From: a virus
Direction: 5' to 3' (one strand)
DNA: 25,137 bases
IMG/VR virus record: IMGVR_UViG_3300024475_000219
Coordinates: 1 to 25,137 of that record
Positions 13,771 to 21,001 of this stretch are shown here, piece by piece. The position numbers were made by a program, and so were the translations under genes. The stretch's first letter is position 1; the number at the start of each line of letters is the position of its first letter. A model generated the notes under the pieces. It was not told the DNA's origin. It saw nothing but the letters and a program-made list of their open reading frames with translations, and did no database searches.

Positions 13771-13780
13771 GGTTTCACTA
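13771..13780 (+). repeat. right copy of a 10-bp inverted repeat flanking the nuclease gene
   Basis: GGTTTCACTA here is the exact reverse complement of the sequence at 13319-13328. Its last base is the first base of the next terminator stem. Confidence 0.6.
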
Positions 13781-13814
13781 AAAGCATCGCTAATTGTAGT
13801 GGTGCTTTTTTTTT
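13780..13814 (+). terminator. intrinsic terminator at the right edge of the accessory block
   Basis: AAAAGCATCGCTA (13780-13792) pairs with TAGTGGTGCTTTT (13797-13809) in a 13-bp stem (two G-U pairs) around an ATTG loop, and the T-run continues to 13814. Confidence 0.88.
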
Positions 13815-13821
13815 ATCTTTG
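13793..13821 (+). promoter_or_regulatory. Bacteroidota-type promoter candidate before the connector genes
   Basis: TATCTTTG (13814-13821) starts at the last T of the terminator and lies 15 bases before the ATG at 13837. ATTG at 13793-13796, within the terminator loop, is 17 bases upstream and could serve as the -33 element. It would restart transcription for the neck genes after the accessory block. Confidence 0.45.
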
Positions 13822-13836
13822 TTGTAAATATATACT

Positions 13837-14034
13837 ATGAAAATACAAATCATAAAAGACGTTTACTCTGGTACTGGGTGGCGTAAAGAGGGTGACATTA
13901 TCGAGGTAGATCCAAAAACTGCTCGCCACTATTTGATCAGAGGCATAGCAATAGAATATAAAGAGGAAAAAATAGTCAAAGAAACAAAAGAGGCTAAGAC
14001 TCCTAAAAAGCGTATCACTAAAGCTAAAAAATAA
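13837..14034 (+). CDS. small head-associated protein, 65 aa
   Basis: Residues 1-42 (MKIQIIKDVYSGTGWRKEGDIIEVDPKTARHYLIRGIAIE) match a small beta-rich protein often found just after the capsid gene in HK97-like phages, with the pattern hydrophobic strand, GDxxEVD, helix, GIAxE. The C-terminal 23 residues are very lysine-rich (KEAKTPKKRITKAKK). A role in the connector or as a head accessory protein is inferred from position. The accessory block separates it from the capsid gene it normally follows. It overlaps the next start by one base. Confidence 0.65.
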   Translation: MKIQIIKDVYSGTGWRKEGDIIEVDPKTARHYLIRGIAIEYKEEKIVKETKEAKTPKKRITKAKK

Positions 14035-14543
14035 TGCACGACATTAAAATTAATTCTGTAACTGGCAGCGAGATAGTAACTACTCAAGATGTAAAAGATT
14101 TTGTAAGGATAGATACTAGCTCTGATGATGCCATCATAGGTAGAATGATTATAGCTGCTCGGACCTGGTGCGAGAATTACATAGGCAGAGATATTGTGGC
14201 TAAAAATAGAACATTTTATTTAGAGGAGGTTGATCAGCGTTTCACTTTGCCATTTTCGCCTATAGCATCTATTAGCGCAGTAACCTCAAAAGGAACTGCT
14301 ATAAATTATGATTCCTATGGATTAGATGACAAAATAATAGAGATAGGATCACTGCCAGCTGATGAGGTTAAAGTAACCTATATTACCACAGGAATTACAG
14401 ATGATTTAATAAAAGAGGCTATCCTACATTTAGTGGCGACTTACTACGATAATAGAGCTGATTTTAAAGTAGGGGATAGTGTTACTGAGACACCTACTAG
14501 CACAAAGAACATTTTGCAATCTTATAAATCTATGTATTTTTAA
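14034..14543 (+). CDS. head-tail connector protein (HK97 gp6-like)
   Basis: This 169-aa protein has the features of gp6-type adaptor proteins: TTQDVKDFVRIDTSSDDAIIGRMIIAARTWCENYIGR (helical, 15-52), a central beta region (FTLPFSPIASISAV) and the C-terminal LIKEAILHLVATYYDNRAD helix. These form the ring below the portal. The one-base overlaps on both sides (TAATG) suggest stoichiometric, coupled expression with the neck genes. Confidence 0.85.
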   Translation: MHDIKINSVTGSEIVTTQDVKDFVRIDTSSDDAIIGRMIIAARTWCENYIGRDIVAKNRTFYLEEVDQRFTLPFSPIASISAVTSKGTAINYDSYGLDDKIIEIGSLPADEVKVTYITTGITDDLIKEAILHLVATYYDNRADFKVGDSVTETPTSTKNILQSYKSMYF

Positions 14544-14869
14544 TGGATGCTGGCAAACTAAATACTAGAGTAGAGGTTAAGAGATTAACTAAAACGCCAG
14601 ATGGCTTTGGAGGGACCACATCTACTAGTGCCACTGTAGAAACATTTTGGGCGCATAAAAAAGACATTAAAGGGGATGTAACAGCGACTGAGGGCAAAAG
14701 AGGTAGATCTGTAGAGATTGAATTAGAGCTAAGAAAAAAAGCTGCTGATCAGATTTTAGATAATGATGTTATAAAGCTAGAGGGCAAAGATGGACTCTAT
14801 AGAATAAATGGTTTTTACGATAGCAAACAGGATTTTTTTACAATTATAAAAGCCACAAAACTAGATTAA
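14543..14869 (+). CDS. head closure / head-tail joining protein (SPP1 gp16-like)
   Basis: This 108-aa protein starts MDAGKLNTRVEVKRLTKTPDGFGG, the typical opening of phage head-tail joining proteins, followed by FWAHKKDIKG and a beta-rich end with DGLYRINGFYDSK. It would close the connector channel and present the tail docking face. Order and size match the HK97/SPP1 neck module. Confidence 0.85.
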   Translation: MDAGKLNTRVEVKRLTKTPDGFGGTTSTSATVETFWAHKKDIKGDVTATEGKRGRSVEIELELRKKAADQILDNDVIKLEGKDGLYRINGFYDSKQDFFTIIKATKLD

Positions 14870-14870
14870 T

Positions 14871-15227
14871 ATGAATCTAAATAAATCTGATTATAATAAA
14901 CTCCAGGCTAAACTGACAAAGTTAAAGGCTATAGATAAAACAGCATTATCCACTGAAATAGGAAAAGCTGCTTTAGGAATTGCTAGGGATATAAAAAAAA
15001 TTGCGCCAGTAGATACTGGTAATTTAAGAAAACAAGTAAAAGCAGTCGTAAATAATAAACAGGCTGAAATCAGATCAGATGCGCCTTATTCTGGTTATGT
15101 AGAGTTTGGAGGCAAAAACCCAAAGCGACCACAGGCTGAGATTCCATTCTTTTATCCTAGCGTAAACAAAGGAATTAAAGAAATGATTTCTAGTATTGAT
15201 AACACAATAAAAAAACTACTTAAATGA
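14871..15227 (+). CDS. HK97 gp10-like neck/tail completion protein
   Basis: The diagnostic motif APVDTGNLRKQV lies at about 45-56, followed by APYSGYVEFGG (75-85) and a C-terminal helix. Proteins of this family act at the head-tail interface. The gene ends with ATGA, a 4-base overlap with the tail terminator start. Confidence 0.87.
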   Translation: MNLNKSDYNKLQAKLTKLKAIDKTALSTEIGKAALGIARDIKKIAPVDTGNLRKQVKAVVNNKQAEIRSDAPYSGYVEFGGKNPKRPQAEIPFFYPSVNKGIKEMISSIDNTIKKLLK

Positions 15228-15661
15228 CAGAGGCAATACATTTTATCAGAAAGGCGATTATAGACCGCCTAACAGATGCAATTACATCAAATGGGGTAAC
15301 TGTCCCAATTTATAACAGAGTGCCTAACGATGCCTCTGATCCTTATATACGAGTCTATTCAGTTGACTCTACAGAGGTAGATCAAAACTCAGATACTTTT
15401 ATGCTAGAATGCGCCACTAGAATTGAGGTAGTGACTTCATTTATTGGCGATGATGGCGGAGAGTTACAGGCTAATCAAATAGCGTCTGATATATTAACGC
15501 TAATTAGAACACGCTCTGGTAGTTATTTTGACCTTAGCGCTGATGGATTTAATGTTTACACTTGTACAAATGAGGGGACCAGCTATCTATATGAGGATGG
15601 CGTAGAAAAAACATATTTTAGAGCGATATTAACGATCTCTAATAGAATAGAACAAATTTAA
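15224..15661 (+). CDS. tail terminator protein (DUF3168-like)
   Basis: This 145-aa protein follows the gp10-like gene, as in siphoviruses. Features that fit DUF3168 are an N-terminal helix (IRKAIIDRLTDAI), VPIYNRVPNDASDPYIRVYS, a central strand (ATRIEVVTSFIGDDGG) and the IASDILTLIRTRS helix. It caps the tail tube. Normally a major tail protein gene follows; here small membrane-protein genes follow instead. Confidence 0.8.
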   Translation: MTEAIHFIRKAIIDRLTDAITSNGVTVPIYNRVPNDASDPYIRVYSVDSTEVDQNSDTFMLECATRIEVVTSFIGDDGGELQANQIASDILTLIRTRSGSYFDLSADGFNVYTCTNEGTSYLYEDGVEKTYFRAILTISNRIEQI

Positions 15662-15665
15662 TAAA

Positions 15666-15806
15666 ATGCAAGATTTGAAAATATACGCTTTTAATGGGAT
15701 AGCTTTAGCGATCAGCGTTACAGCAATAAACCCAATTTTACAGACAGTCAGTTTAATTATGGCAATATGCTACACTGGAATTTCAATTTATAAAAAAATA
15801 AAATAA
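15666..15806 (+). CDS. small membrane protein, 46 aa
   Basis: Two hydrophobic stretches (about 8-22, and 27-42: LQTVSLIMAICYTGIS) end in a positively charged tail (IYKKIK). It begins 4 bases after the tail terminator stop and lies 6 bases before the next gene. Such small proteins occur near lysis genes in Bacteroidota phages, so a holin-like role is conceivable. I cannot identify a family. Confidence 0.6.
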   Translation: MQDLKIYAFNGIALAISVTAINPILQTVSLIMAICYTGISIYKKIK

Positions 15807-15812
15807 TAAAGT

Positions 15813-16100
15813 ATGTCCCCAAAAATTGATATTAATAACGACGGAAAAGCGGATTTTAGTATTTCGCCAATGCAGATAATTACAATAGGAGCAATGTTTG
15901 CATCTATTATAGGATCTTACTATACTTTGAATGGCAGACTAGATTCTGCTGAATCTGAGATAGCAAAATTAAAATATAACGAAAAGGAATACACCTGGAA
16001 AGCGCAAAGAGCTTTGGAAGTTGAGGTCAGAAATATGGAGCTAGAAATGAAAGCATTCATGAAAGACCTGGAATATTTGCAAAAGGATAAGCGTAGGTGA
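15813..16100 (+). CDS. membrane-anchored coiled-coil protein with an N-terminal Ca-loop-like motif
   Basis: This 95-aa protein opens with DINNDGKADF (6-15), which matches the calcium-binding loop pattern DxNxDGxxD of dockerin/EF-type sites. One membrane segment follows (about 18-40: MQIITIGAMFASIIGSYYTL), then a long charged coiled coil (44-95) rich in Glu and Lys. That layout, a membrane anchor plus a periplasmic or cytoplasmic coiled coil, resembles i-spanins and some holin-associated proteins. It lies upstream of the endolysin. Lysis involvement is inferred; the calcium loop is a pattern match only. Confidence 0.65.
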   Translation: MSPKIDINNDGKADFSISPMQIITIGAMFASIIGSYYTLNGRLDSAESEIAKLKYNEKEYTWKAQRALEVEVRNMELEMKAFMKDLEYLQKDKRR

Positions 16101-16153
16101 AAACAGGAACTATAGGAAACACTTTAAATTTAAATAATACAAATACAATTAAT

Positions 16154-16321
16154 ATGGATACAATTATGATTTTTTTAGCTATAATTATAGTAATTGCAGC
16201 AGCTGCTATAATCTTAGCATCTCGTAAAATTGTCAAAGATGATAACGGAAATAAAATCCCAGACTGGGTAGAGGATAAGTTTGCGGACATTAAAGAGGAA
16301 ATTAAAAAATTAAAAAAATAA
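16154..16321 (+). CDS. small membrane protein with a second Ca-loop-like motif
   Basis: From the ATG at 16154 this is a 55-aa protein: MDTIMIFLAIIIVIAAAAII forms one strongly hydrophobic segment, then DDNGNKIPDWVED, a DxNxN-type loop reminiscent of thrombospondin-3/dockerin sites, and a lysine-rich helix. The frame also extends to a GTG at 16097 that overlaps the previous stop (GTGA), adding 19 polar residues. I prefer 16154 because the intervening bases look like the A/T-rich leaders before other genes here. It probably works with the preceding anchored coiled-coil protein. Function unknown. Confidence 0.6.
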   Translation: MDTIMIFLAIIIVIAAAAIILASRKIVKDDNGNKIPDWVEDKFADIKEEIKKLKK

Positions 16322-16324
16322 GCA

Positions 16325-16786
16325 ATGAGATTTATCAGCAAACATATCAGCTGGAGGGAGGCGAGTCACTCAGCGACAGCGGAGAAAAAAGAAATCGAGA
16401 ACACACCGAACGAGGTGGCTGTGCAAAACATGAAAAAACTTGCAAAAAATGTATTCGAGCCGCTCAGAGAATGGGCAAGCGAGCCAATTCGTGTAAATAG
16501 TTTTTATCGGTCTATTGAGTTAAATGATGCTATTAAAGGGAGTAGAACCTCTCAGCATACTAAAGGACAGGCGATTGACATTGATGCTACTGGTATGAAA
16601 ACTAATGCAGACTTGTTCAATTACATCAAAGATGAATTAGATTTCGATCAGCTTATCTGGGAGTTTGGTGATGATGAAAATCCAGACTGGATTCACGTTT
16701 CTTATGTAGGTCCATCTGGGAATAGAGGTAATGTCCTTAGAGCAGTTAAAAAAGGGCGTAAAACTACATACGAGTTTTATGCTTAA
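16325..16786 (+). CDS. M15-family peptidase endolysin
   Basis: This 153-aa protein belongs to the peptidase M15_3 group, zinc metallopeptidases that cut peptidoglycan peptide bonds. Visible features are RVNSFYRSIELNDAIKGS (56-73), zinc ligands H78 and D85 in SQHTKGQAIDID, and H124 in PDWIHVSY, with E113 or D121 near the active site. There is no signal peptide, so it would need a holin to reach the cell wall. The holin gene follows directly. It is the expected lytic enzyme for a Gram-negative host. Confidence 0.9.
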   Translation: MRFISKHISWREASHSATAEKKEIENTPNEVAVQNMKKLAKNVFEPLREWASEPIRVNSFYRSIELNDAIKGSRTSQHTKGQAIDIDATGMKTNADLFNYIKDELDFDQLIWEFGDDENPDWIHVSYVGPSGNRGNVLRAVKKGRKTTYEFYA

Positions 16787-17153
16787 AATGTTATTGTCTC
16801 TTTTCGGTAAAAGCGAGAGCGGTCGATCTAATATCGGTGGTTTGGCTTTGGATATAAGAGAGGCAATAAAAGGCAAAGAGATGGATCCTCAGCGCCTTAT
16901 AGAACTCCAGGCAGAGATTAATAAGGTAGAGGCGCAGCATAGAAGTTTATTTGTAAGTGGCTGGAGACCTATGGTAGGCTGGATTTCAGCAGCTGCATTT
17001 GGGTTTCATTATATAGTAATGCCATTGCTAGTAGCTTATACTGACATAGATCCTCCAGAGTTTGACACTAATAGCCTTTTCACTGTCCTTATGGGGATGC
17101 TAGGTTTAGGCGGACTGAGAACATACGAGAAATTAAAAGATAAAACTAAATAA
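16779..17153 (+). CDS. holin, 3TM GTA-type
   Basis: The conserved part is HRSLFVSGWRPMVGWISAAAFGFHYIVMPLL, then FTVLMGMLGLGGLRTYEK, which matches the three-transmembrane holin family first described from gene transfer agents. An N-terminal helix (LDIREAIKGKEMDPQRLIELQAEINKV) precedes it. The frame is open back to 16731, but that would overlap the endolysin by 56 bases. The ATG at 16779 (or 16788) gives a normal MLKMLLSLFG start and only 8 bases of overlap. It would form the membrane lesion that releases the M15 endolysin. Confidence 0.83.
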   Translation: MLKMLLSLFGKSESGRSNIGGLALDIREAIKGKEMDPQRLIELQAEINKVEAQHRSLFVSGWRPMVGWISAAAFGFHYIVMPLLVAYTDIDPPEFDTNSLFTVLMGMLGLGGLRTYEKLKDKTK

Positions 17154-17449
17154 TGGCAACAAAAGATTTATACTCAGCTAACAACTTTCACCGAATGAGT
17201 TTTGGTGATTTTGGTATGCGTACACTAATTAGAAACACTGACAATATTGTAACACCTCCAGGAGAGTATTTTTGCATGATTGAATGTATCATATCATGTA
17301 CATTTGACGCTACTAATGACACTCCAGCTGGTGATAATAATATGGTGGATTATGATCTTTTAGATGGGCAGATCATCTACGGAAACTTTACTAATATAAC
17401 CTTAACCAAAGGGCATATAATAGCTTATTTGCGCCATGTACCACAATGA
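17153..17449 (+). CDS. small virion-associated protein candidate, 98 aa
   Basis: This 98-aa beta-rich protein (FCMIECIISCTFDATND, GQIIYGNFTNITLTKGHIIAYLRH) has the look of small structural or baseplate-associated proteins that precede fibre genes in marine phages. Its Gly/Thr turns and lack of charged helices fit a virion component. One-base overlap with the holin gene and a 4-base ATGA overlap with the next ORF place it in the same transcript. I cannot name a family. Confidence 0.6.
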   Translation: MATKDLYSANNFHRMSFGDFGMRTLIRNTDNIVTPPGEYFCMIECIISCTFDATNDTPAGDNNMVDYDLLDGQIIYGNFTNITLTKGHIIAYLRHVPQ

Positions 17450-17580
17450 TAGGAGTACAAAGAACTTTAAAGCAGAAAGCTGGTAGGTTTAGAAAAAAGA
17501 TAGCAGAAAAATTAAAAAATCTTTTTTGGCATAAAAAAAATGAAACGTTTGATGAGTTAGATCAAAATTGGGATGATTAA
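17446..17580 (+). CDS. hypothetical protein, 44 aa, basic N-terminus and acidic tail
   Basis: The ORF starts inside the previous stop (ATGA), runs 44 codons and ends 29 bases before the tail fibre. The first 32 residues are strongly basic (QRTLKQKAGRFRKKIAEKLKN), the last 12 acidic (FDELDQNWDD). The precise ATGA coupling supports translation. Function unknown. Confidence 0.52.
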   Translation: MIGVQRTLKQKAGRFRKKIAEKLKNLFWHKKNETFDELDQNWDD

Positions 17581-17595
17581 AAATGATTAAATTTG
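17568..17595 (+). promoter_or_regulatory. Bacteroidota-type promoter candidate before the tail fibre gene
   Basis: TAAATTTG at 17588-17595 lies 14 bases before the fibre ATG (17610). TTG at 17568-17570 is 17 bases upstream, a plausible -33 partner. Confidence 0.45.
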
Positions 17596-17609
17596 TAGAA
17601 AATAGTTAG

Positions 17610-19889
17610 ATGGCATCATATACTGGCAATAAGATTAAAGATACATATCAATCAATAGTAAAAGCTATTGATAATGATGAGATAGGTGCAACCGATAAAC
17701 AGCTAACTGATGGAGTCGGTAATGAGCTAGGACTTTATGTAAATACCGATGGCGATTTTAGAATCGAGGGTGATCTTAGAGTAGATGGCGCCATTAAAGA
17801 TTCTTTAAACTCACCAGGAACTAATGGACAGCTTTTAAAAAGTACGCTAACTGGTACTGACTGGGTGGATGTTTCAGATTTAGCAGTACAGACTTTAACA
17901 GGCGGCACTGGAATAGATGCTGATGCAAGCCAGGGGGATGTAACTATTTCACTAAATACAGAGGATTTCCAGGATCTTATAGGTGCTATGGTTTCTGGTA
18001 ATACAGAGACAAACATAACTGTAACCTATGATGACGTTAATGGAAAACTAAATTTTGAGGTTACTGATTTAGGTGAAACTTATACAGCTGATGAGGTTAC
18101 TCTAAATTTAGATGGCAGTAATCAGTTTGCTGTAGCTGATGGCGGAATAGACTCTACTCAACTAGCTCCAGATGCTGTTACAGATGATAAAATAGCAGCC
18201 AACTCAGTTGGCGCTAGTGAATTAAAAGTAACTGGCAATGGAGACGCATTAAAAGCATTATTATCTGATGGGGATGGCACTTTTTCCTGGGTTGATGTAG
18301 TTAGATCAATAGCTACTGACTCAATTCTAGCGGCTGATGTTTCTACAGGAGCTGTTACTTTATCCCTAACAAATAACTCTATAGGAGCTGATCAATTAGA
18401 TGTAGCTGGTAACGGTACAAGCGGTCAAGTTTTAACATCTGATGGCGATGGATCATTTAGCTGGGATGATATTGCTGGAGGTGGTGGTGGTACTACTAAT
18501 GTAAACCTAGAGATTTATAGAGATAACTTTACAGCGGATGGAACTGACTACCAGTACACATTATCTCAATCAATATCAGATGAGAATGACATCCAGGTTT
18601 ATTTTGATGGCGTTTATCAATCAAAAGATAATTTTTCTGTATCTGGTACTACTTTAGATTTTGGAGTGGGTAATGAGGTAGAGTCTGGAGTAGAGATAGA
18701 AATTATAATTTTTGGAGCAACCTCTGTAACTTTATTAGGTGGCTCTGGATCAACGAACTTTTTACCAATATTTACAACCTCAACTGAGGTAGGTAACTCT
18801 AGTATTTCACAGGCTAATAATATTTTAGACGTAGATTTAACTGGAGCAGTTACAATTCCAGTAGGTACTACAGCACAAAGACCTGGAACGCCAGAGGTTG
18901 GGATGTTTAGATATAATACCTCTTTAAATGTTTATGAGGTTTATGATGGCTCTAGTTTTATTGAATTAGGAAACACTTATACAGCTGGACAGGGTATCGC
19001 CTTCGATGGATCTAATGAGTTTACAGTAGCCGCTGGCTCTGGATTAACCCAGGAAACAAATGGACTGGCTCACGATGATACCTCTAGCCAGGCATCATTA
19101 ACAGCAAGCTCTAGGACTTATGTAACTGGCGTAACTTTAGATACTTTTGGTCACGTTACAGGATTAACAACTGCTACAGAAACTGTTACAGATACAACTT
19201 ATTCAGCCAGTGGCAATGGATTAGATTTAGCTGGGACTGTATTTAGTCACGCTGACACCTCATCTCTAGCCTCTACGTCAAACTCTGGCAGAACGTATAT
19301 TCAAAATGTAACTGTTGATGAGTTTGGGCATTTGACTGCTGTAACTACAGCTACAGAAACTGCTGGCGATGCTAGTACATATACAGCTGGAAATGGTTTA
19401 GAATTATCTGGATCTAATGTTTTTAGTTTATCGACCAGCATTTATGGACCAACTATAATAGGTAGCTCAAATGATACGTTTATTTATTGGAATGAGGATA
19501 ACTCAATACAGTTTTATATAGGTGGGGAGTATGTAGCTAAAATGGAAGCTGATGGCGATTTTCACGCTGATGGCGATGTCATAGCTTTCTCAAGTTCTAC
19601 CTCATCTGATGAGCGCCTAAAAGATAATATTAAGACAATAGAAAGCGCCTCAGACAAAATAAAAGAATTAAAAGGAGTTGAGTTTACCTGGAAAAAGAAT
19701 GGTAAAAATGGCGGAGGGGTTATTGCGCAAGATGTCGAAAAAGTATTACCAGGAGCTGTTAAAGAGGTAGAGTCATTAGATGGCGAGCAAACCTATAAAA
19801 CAGTAGATTATAATTCTGTGATAGGTCTACTTATAGAAGCAAATAAAGAACTTTTAAAGCGTATTGAGAACCTAGAAAACAAAGGATAA
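17610..19889 (+). CDS. tail fibre/spike protein with C-terminal S74 intramolecular chaperone
   Basis: This 759-aa protein is a long beta-rich fibre with many Thr/Ser/Gly/Asp repeats. Around 125-155 lies a module (IGAMVSGNTETNITVTYDD) that recurs in the fibre at 21024. Around 300-370 lies a second shared module with VYFDGVYQ. The last 99 residues (661-759) form a peptidase S74 domain: SSDERLKDNI carries the candidate S666/K671 dyad, followed by LKGVEFTWK, GGGVIAQDVEKVLPGAV and TVDYNSVIGLLIEANKELL. S74 domains trimerise the fibre and then cut themselves off. It probably recognises or reaches the host surface. The gene has its own promoter candidate and shares one base with the next start. Confidence 0.88.
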   Translation: MASYTGNKIKDTYQSIVKAIDNDEIGATDKQLTDGVGNELGLYVNTDGDFRIEGDLRVDGAIKDSLNSPGTNGQLLKSTLTGTDWVDVSDLAVQTLTGGTGIDADASQGDVTISLNTEDFQDLIGAMVSGNTETNITVTYDDVNGKLNFEVTDLGETYTADEVTLNLDGSNQFAVADGGIDSTQLAPDAVTDDKIAANSVGASELKVTGNGDALKALLSDGDGTFSWVDVVRSIATDSILAADVSTGAVTLSLTNNSIGADQLDVAGNGTSGQVLTSDGDGSFSWDDIAGGGGGTTNVNLEIYRDNFTADGTDYQYTLSQSISDENDIQVYFDGVYQSKDNFSVSGTTLDFGVGNEVESGVEIEIIIFGATSVTLLGGSGSTNFLPIFTTSTEVGNSSISQANNILDVDLTGAVTIPVGTTAQRPGTPEVGMFRYNTSLNVYEVYDGSSFIELGNTYTAGQGIAFDGSNEFTVAAGSGLTQETNGLAHDDTSSQASLTASSRTYVTGVTLDTFGHVTGLTTATETVTDTTYSASGNGLDLAGTVFSHADTSSLASTSNSGRTYIQNVTVDEFGHLTAVTTATETAGDASTYTAGNGLELSGSNVFSLSTSIYGPTIIGSSNDTFIYWNEDNSIQFYIGGEYVAKMEADGDFHADGDVIAFSSSTSSDERLKDNIKTIESASDKIKELKGVEFTWKKNGKNGGGVIAQDVEKVLPGAVKEVESLDGEQTYKTVDYNSVIGLLIEANKELLKRIENLENKG

Positions 19890-20995
19890 TGGCATTACCT
19901 AGCAGCGGTCAATTAAGTTTATCGGAAATCGCTACTGAATATGGCGTGACTCAATCTAATGTATCCCTTTCCACTATGTCAGTGGATATCGGTTTAACTC
20001 CTCAGCACGCTGTAAGTGAGTTTTATGGCAGATCAGCTGGTCCTACATATACTCCGATAGGTTATACTGTTATAAATCAGCCAGGATCTTTAGAGCCCTG
20101 GAAAATTTATTATAATAATAACAGATGGCATATTACAGGAGCTGAAAATCAAACAGAATACGACATCTCAGATAATAACGCTACCTCATTTTCACAGGGC
20201 GTTAATTACTTACTTTTAAATGCCTCACTAGCTTTTAATGGGAATACAGTTTGCTCTATTGATTTAAGTGCAAATAACCAGGATTTTAGAATAGGTAGAT
20301 CTACTAATAATGGTACTAGCTGGAGCAATGTATATAGTGATATTGGAGGTAATTTTACTAATTCTCGTAAAGGGACACAGATGTTTTACCATGGGAGCAA
20401 TCGCTGGGTAGCTTTTAGTAATTACAGCAACTATATATCTACAAACAATGGCTCTAGTTGGTCAAATAATTTTGGTCCTAGTATAGGTAATTATGGAGGA
20501 GGCGCACAGTCTGGATCTAGGATTATAGTAAATGATGATTATAATTTTTATGTAAGTGACAATGGATTTAGCACACACACTACTATTTCTTTGCCTTTTG
20601 TTTCTGGATCGAGATACAAGCCTAATAACATAGCCACTGATGGCTCTGGGACTTGGCTAGCCTGGAAATGGATACCAGGAGGCAGAATGTTAAAGTCTAC
20701 TAATAATGGATCCAGCTGGAGTGCAATTAGCACTGATCTACCAGCTTATGCTAATGGGATTACTTATAAATATAATAATGGAACTTATGGGGATGGCGCT
20801 TTCCATATAGCAGCTAGCGAATACTCTGGAAGCACTATGATAGGAGGGGTATTCACCTCCACAAATAATGGATCTAATTTTAATTTAAATCCATTAGTTG
20901 GTCCAACGTATGGAAGTAGGGGAGCAAATGCTGTCCATCATAATGGCTCAGATATGGTAGCTGGTAATAGAATCCACTATTTCAAATTCAATTAA
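19889..20995 (+). CDS. Asp-box (BNR) beta-propeller adhesin with phage N-terminal module
   Basis: Residues 1-50 (LPSSGQLSLSEIATEYG ... SEFYGRS) form a short module seen at the N-terminus of many phage fibre/baseplate proteins. The rest is a beta-propeller with five Asp-box motifs (S-T-N-N-G-x-x-W or near) at about 138, 184, 223, 270 and 324, the turns typical of sialidase and BNR propellers. Catalytic sialidase residues are not evident, so it is more likely a carbohydrate-binding receptor protein than an enzyme. It lies between two fibre genes, sharing one base with the upstream fibre stop, and has no S74 domain. Confidence 0.78.
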   Translation: MALPSSGQLSLSEIATEYGVTQSNVSLSTMSVDIGLTPQHAVSEFYGRSAGPTYTPIGYTVINQPGSLEPWKIYYNNNRWHITGAENQTEYDISDNNATSFSQGVNYLLLNASLAFNGNTVCSIDLSANNQDFRIGRSTNNGTSWSNVYSDIGGNFTNSRKGTQMFYHGSNRWVAFSNYSNYISTNNGSSWSNNFGPSIGNYGGGAQSGSRIIVNDDYNFYVSDNGFSTHTTISLPFVSGSRYKPNNIATDGSGTWLAWKWIPGGRMLKSTNNGSSWSAISTDLPAYANGITYKYNNGTYGDGAFHIAASEYSGSTMIGGVFTSTNNGSNFNLNPLVGPTYGSRGANAVHHNGSDMVAGNRIHYFKFN

Positions 20996-21001
20996 AAAGA
21001 T

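Noticed and set aside
14940-14960. TTATCCACT, a near match to a DnaA box
   Set aside because: Single one-mismatch copies inside a coding region are expected by chance. No cluster of boxes was seen that would mark an origin for the DnaA-like protein.
15224-16100. Possible programmed frameshift for a tail assembly chaperone
   Set aside because: No overlapping long frames with a slippery heptamer follow the tail terminator; the genes here are short membrane proteins.
16057-16341. Minus-strand 94-codon hydrophobic frame over the small membrane gene
   Set aside because: It is the antisense of A/T-rich isoleucine codons, with no leader, and conflicts with a better-supported + strand gene.
16731-16778. 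Upstream start for the holin
   Set aside because: It would overlap the endolysin by 56 bases and add a soluble segment not seen in this holin family.
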